From contig CALBJM010000366.1 in assembly GCA_937893225.1 (NCBI GenBank), forward strand, positions 1-6,952: a stretch of 6,952 nucleotides of DNA. Direction: 5' to 3'. Positions within the stretch are counted from its first letter, which is position 1. Each line of letters starts with the position of its first letter. The notes under the pieces are model-generated. The model did not search any database. It was not told the origin of the DNA and worked only from the letters and a program-made list of their open reading frames with translations. This document shows, piece by piece, positions 6,626-6,952 of this stretch. The DNA is from an uncultured Erysipelotrichaceae bacterium (GTDB taxonomy: Bacteria; Bacillota_I; Bacilli_A; Erysipelotrichales; Erysipelotrichaceae). The translations under genes were made by a program, and so were the position numbers.

Positions 6626-6952
6626 ATGAAAAAATATCTTATATTTGATTGGGGCGGAACATTTTTGAAATTCGCAGAAATGAATGAATTTGCTGACATT
6701 TTAGGGAAAGGAAAAGTAGAGACCCCAAAAAGAACGAGTGATAAACAATCCTTTTTTCAAAGTATTGATGCTATTGTAAGTCAATGCAATGACATACAAG
6801 GAATTGCAATTTCTTCGACAGGAGTTATTGATAGTGTACATGGAGTCGTACAAACAATTGGTGCTATGCCCTATTTAGATGGATGTCAAATATGTAAAGA
6901 AATGGAAGAAAGATACCATGTACCTATTTCTATTGAAAATGATGGAAAGTGT
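6626..6952 (+). CDS. ROK-family sugar kinase, N-terminal part (3'-truncated by the window edge)
   Basis: These are the first 109 residues of a ROK-family protein; the frame is open to the right edge. The fragment shows the ATP phosphate-binding motif FDWGGTFLK (D8, G10, G11, T12, K15), a sugar-domain strand ISSTGVID (62-69) and the IENDG motif (103-107), whose D106 is the expected catalytic base. There is no N-terminal helix-turn-helix, so it is a kinase-type ROK protein and not a NagC/XylR-type repressor. Likely substrates are glucose, fructose, a beta-glucoside or an amino sugar; the specificity region and the zinc-binding CXCGXXGCXE motif, if any, lie beyond the window. GGAGGGAG sits 1 base (or 4 from its GGAGG core) before the ATG, directly after the terminator T-tract. 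There is no room for a promoter between terminator and gene, so transcription must start inside the regulator gene or hairpin, or come by read-through. Confidence 0.9.
   Translation, partial: MKKYLIFDWGGTFLKFAEMNEFADILGKGKVETPKRTSDKQSFFQSIDAIVSQCNDIQGIAISSTGVIDSVHGVVQTIGAMPYLDGCQICKEMEERYHVPISIENDGKC

Noticed and set aside
1..6952. Signs of a mobile element, defence island or other novel system
   Set aside because: All six genes belong to well-known families, base composition looks even by eye, and there are no integrases, transposases, long inverted repeats or att-like duplications.

Overview
The window reads as ordinary chromosome of a low-GC Gram-positive bacterium (Bacillota). The genes are A/T-rich, have AGAGG/GGAGG-type ribosome binding sites, all lie on the + strand and are tightly packed. 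The protein set and the cysteine-containing, Gly-rich M23 hydrolase suggest a gut-type Erysipelotrichia-like lineage, but that placement is inference from protein style and not a proven assignment. The standard genetic code is used. There is no rRNA, tRNA, insertion sequence, CRISPR array or phage gene, and no gene-free stretch over 300 bases; the longest gap between genes is 50 bases.

Layout: (1) Bases 1-1312 hold the 3' part of a secreted, coiled-coil M23 peptidoglycan endopeptidase whose start lies left of the window. It is closed by a strong intrinsic terminator at 1327-1348. (2) Bases 1363-2910 encode a membrane-anchored S41 C-terminal processing protease with PDZ and peptidoglycan-binding domains. 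Its end overlaps by 8 bases with (3) uvrB at 2903-4879, the damage-verification helicase of nucleotide excision repair. (4) After 38 bases comes a class I/II PLP aminotransferase (4918-6096) resembling Bacillus YugH/AlaT. Its stop overlaps by 1 base with (5) a Lrp/AsnC-family regulator (6096-6587), as in the yugG-yugH (alaR-alaT) pair. A second clear intrinsic terminator at 6589-6616 closes this run. (6) From 6626 a ROK-family sugar kinase begins and runs off the right edge.

How the genes may work together: the M23 hydrolase and S41 protease form an envelope-remodelling pair, of the kind often found downstream of ftsE-ftsX in Bacillota. uvrB is translationally coupled to the protease. The aminotransferase and regulator form an amino-acid module that probably regulates itself. 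No terminator is visible between 1349 and 6588, so genes 2-5 may be read as one transcript. An extended -10-like site lies just before the first terminator and could start that transcript inside the hairpin. I see no convincing new biological system; the most interesting points are the promoter/terminator nesting, the Cys-rich hydrolase and the protease-hydrolase-uvrB arrangement.
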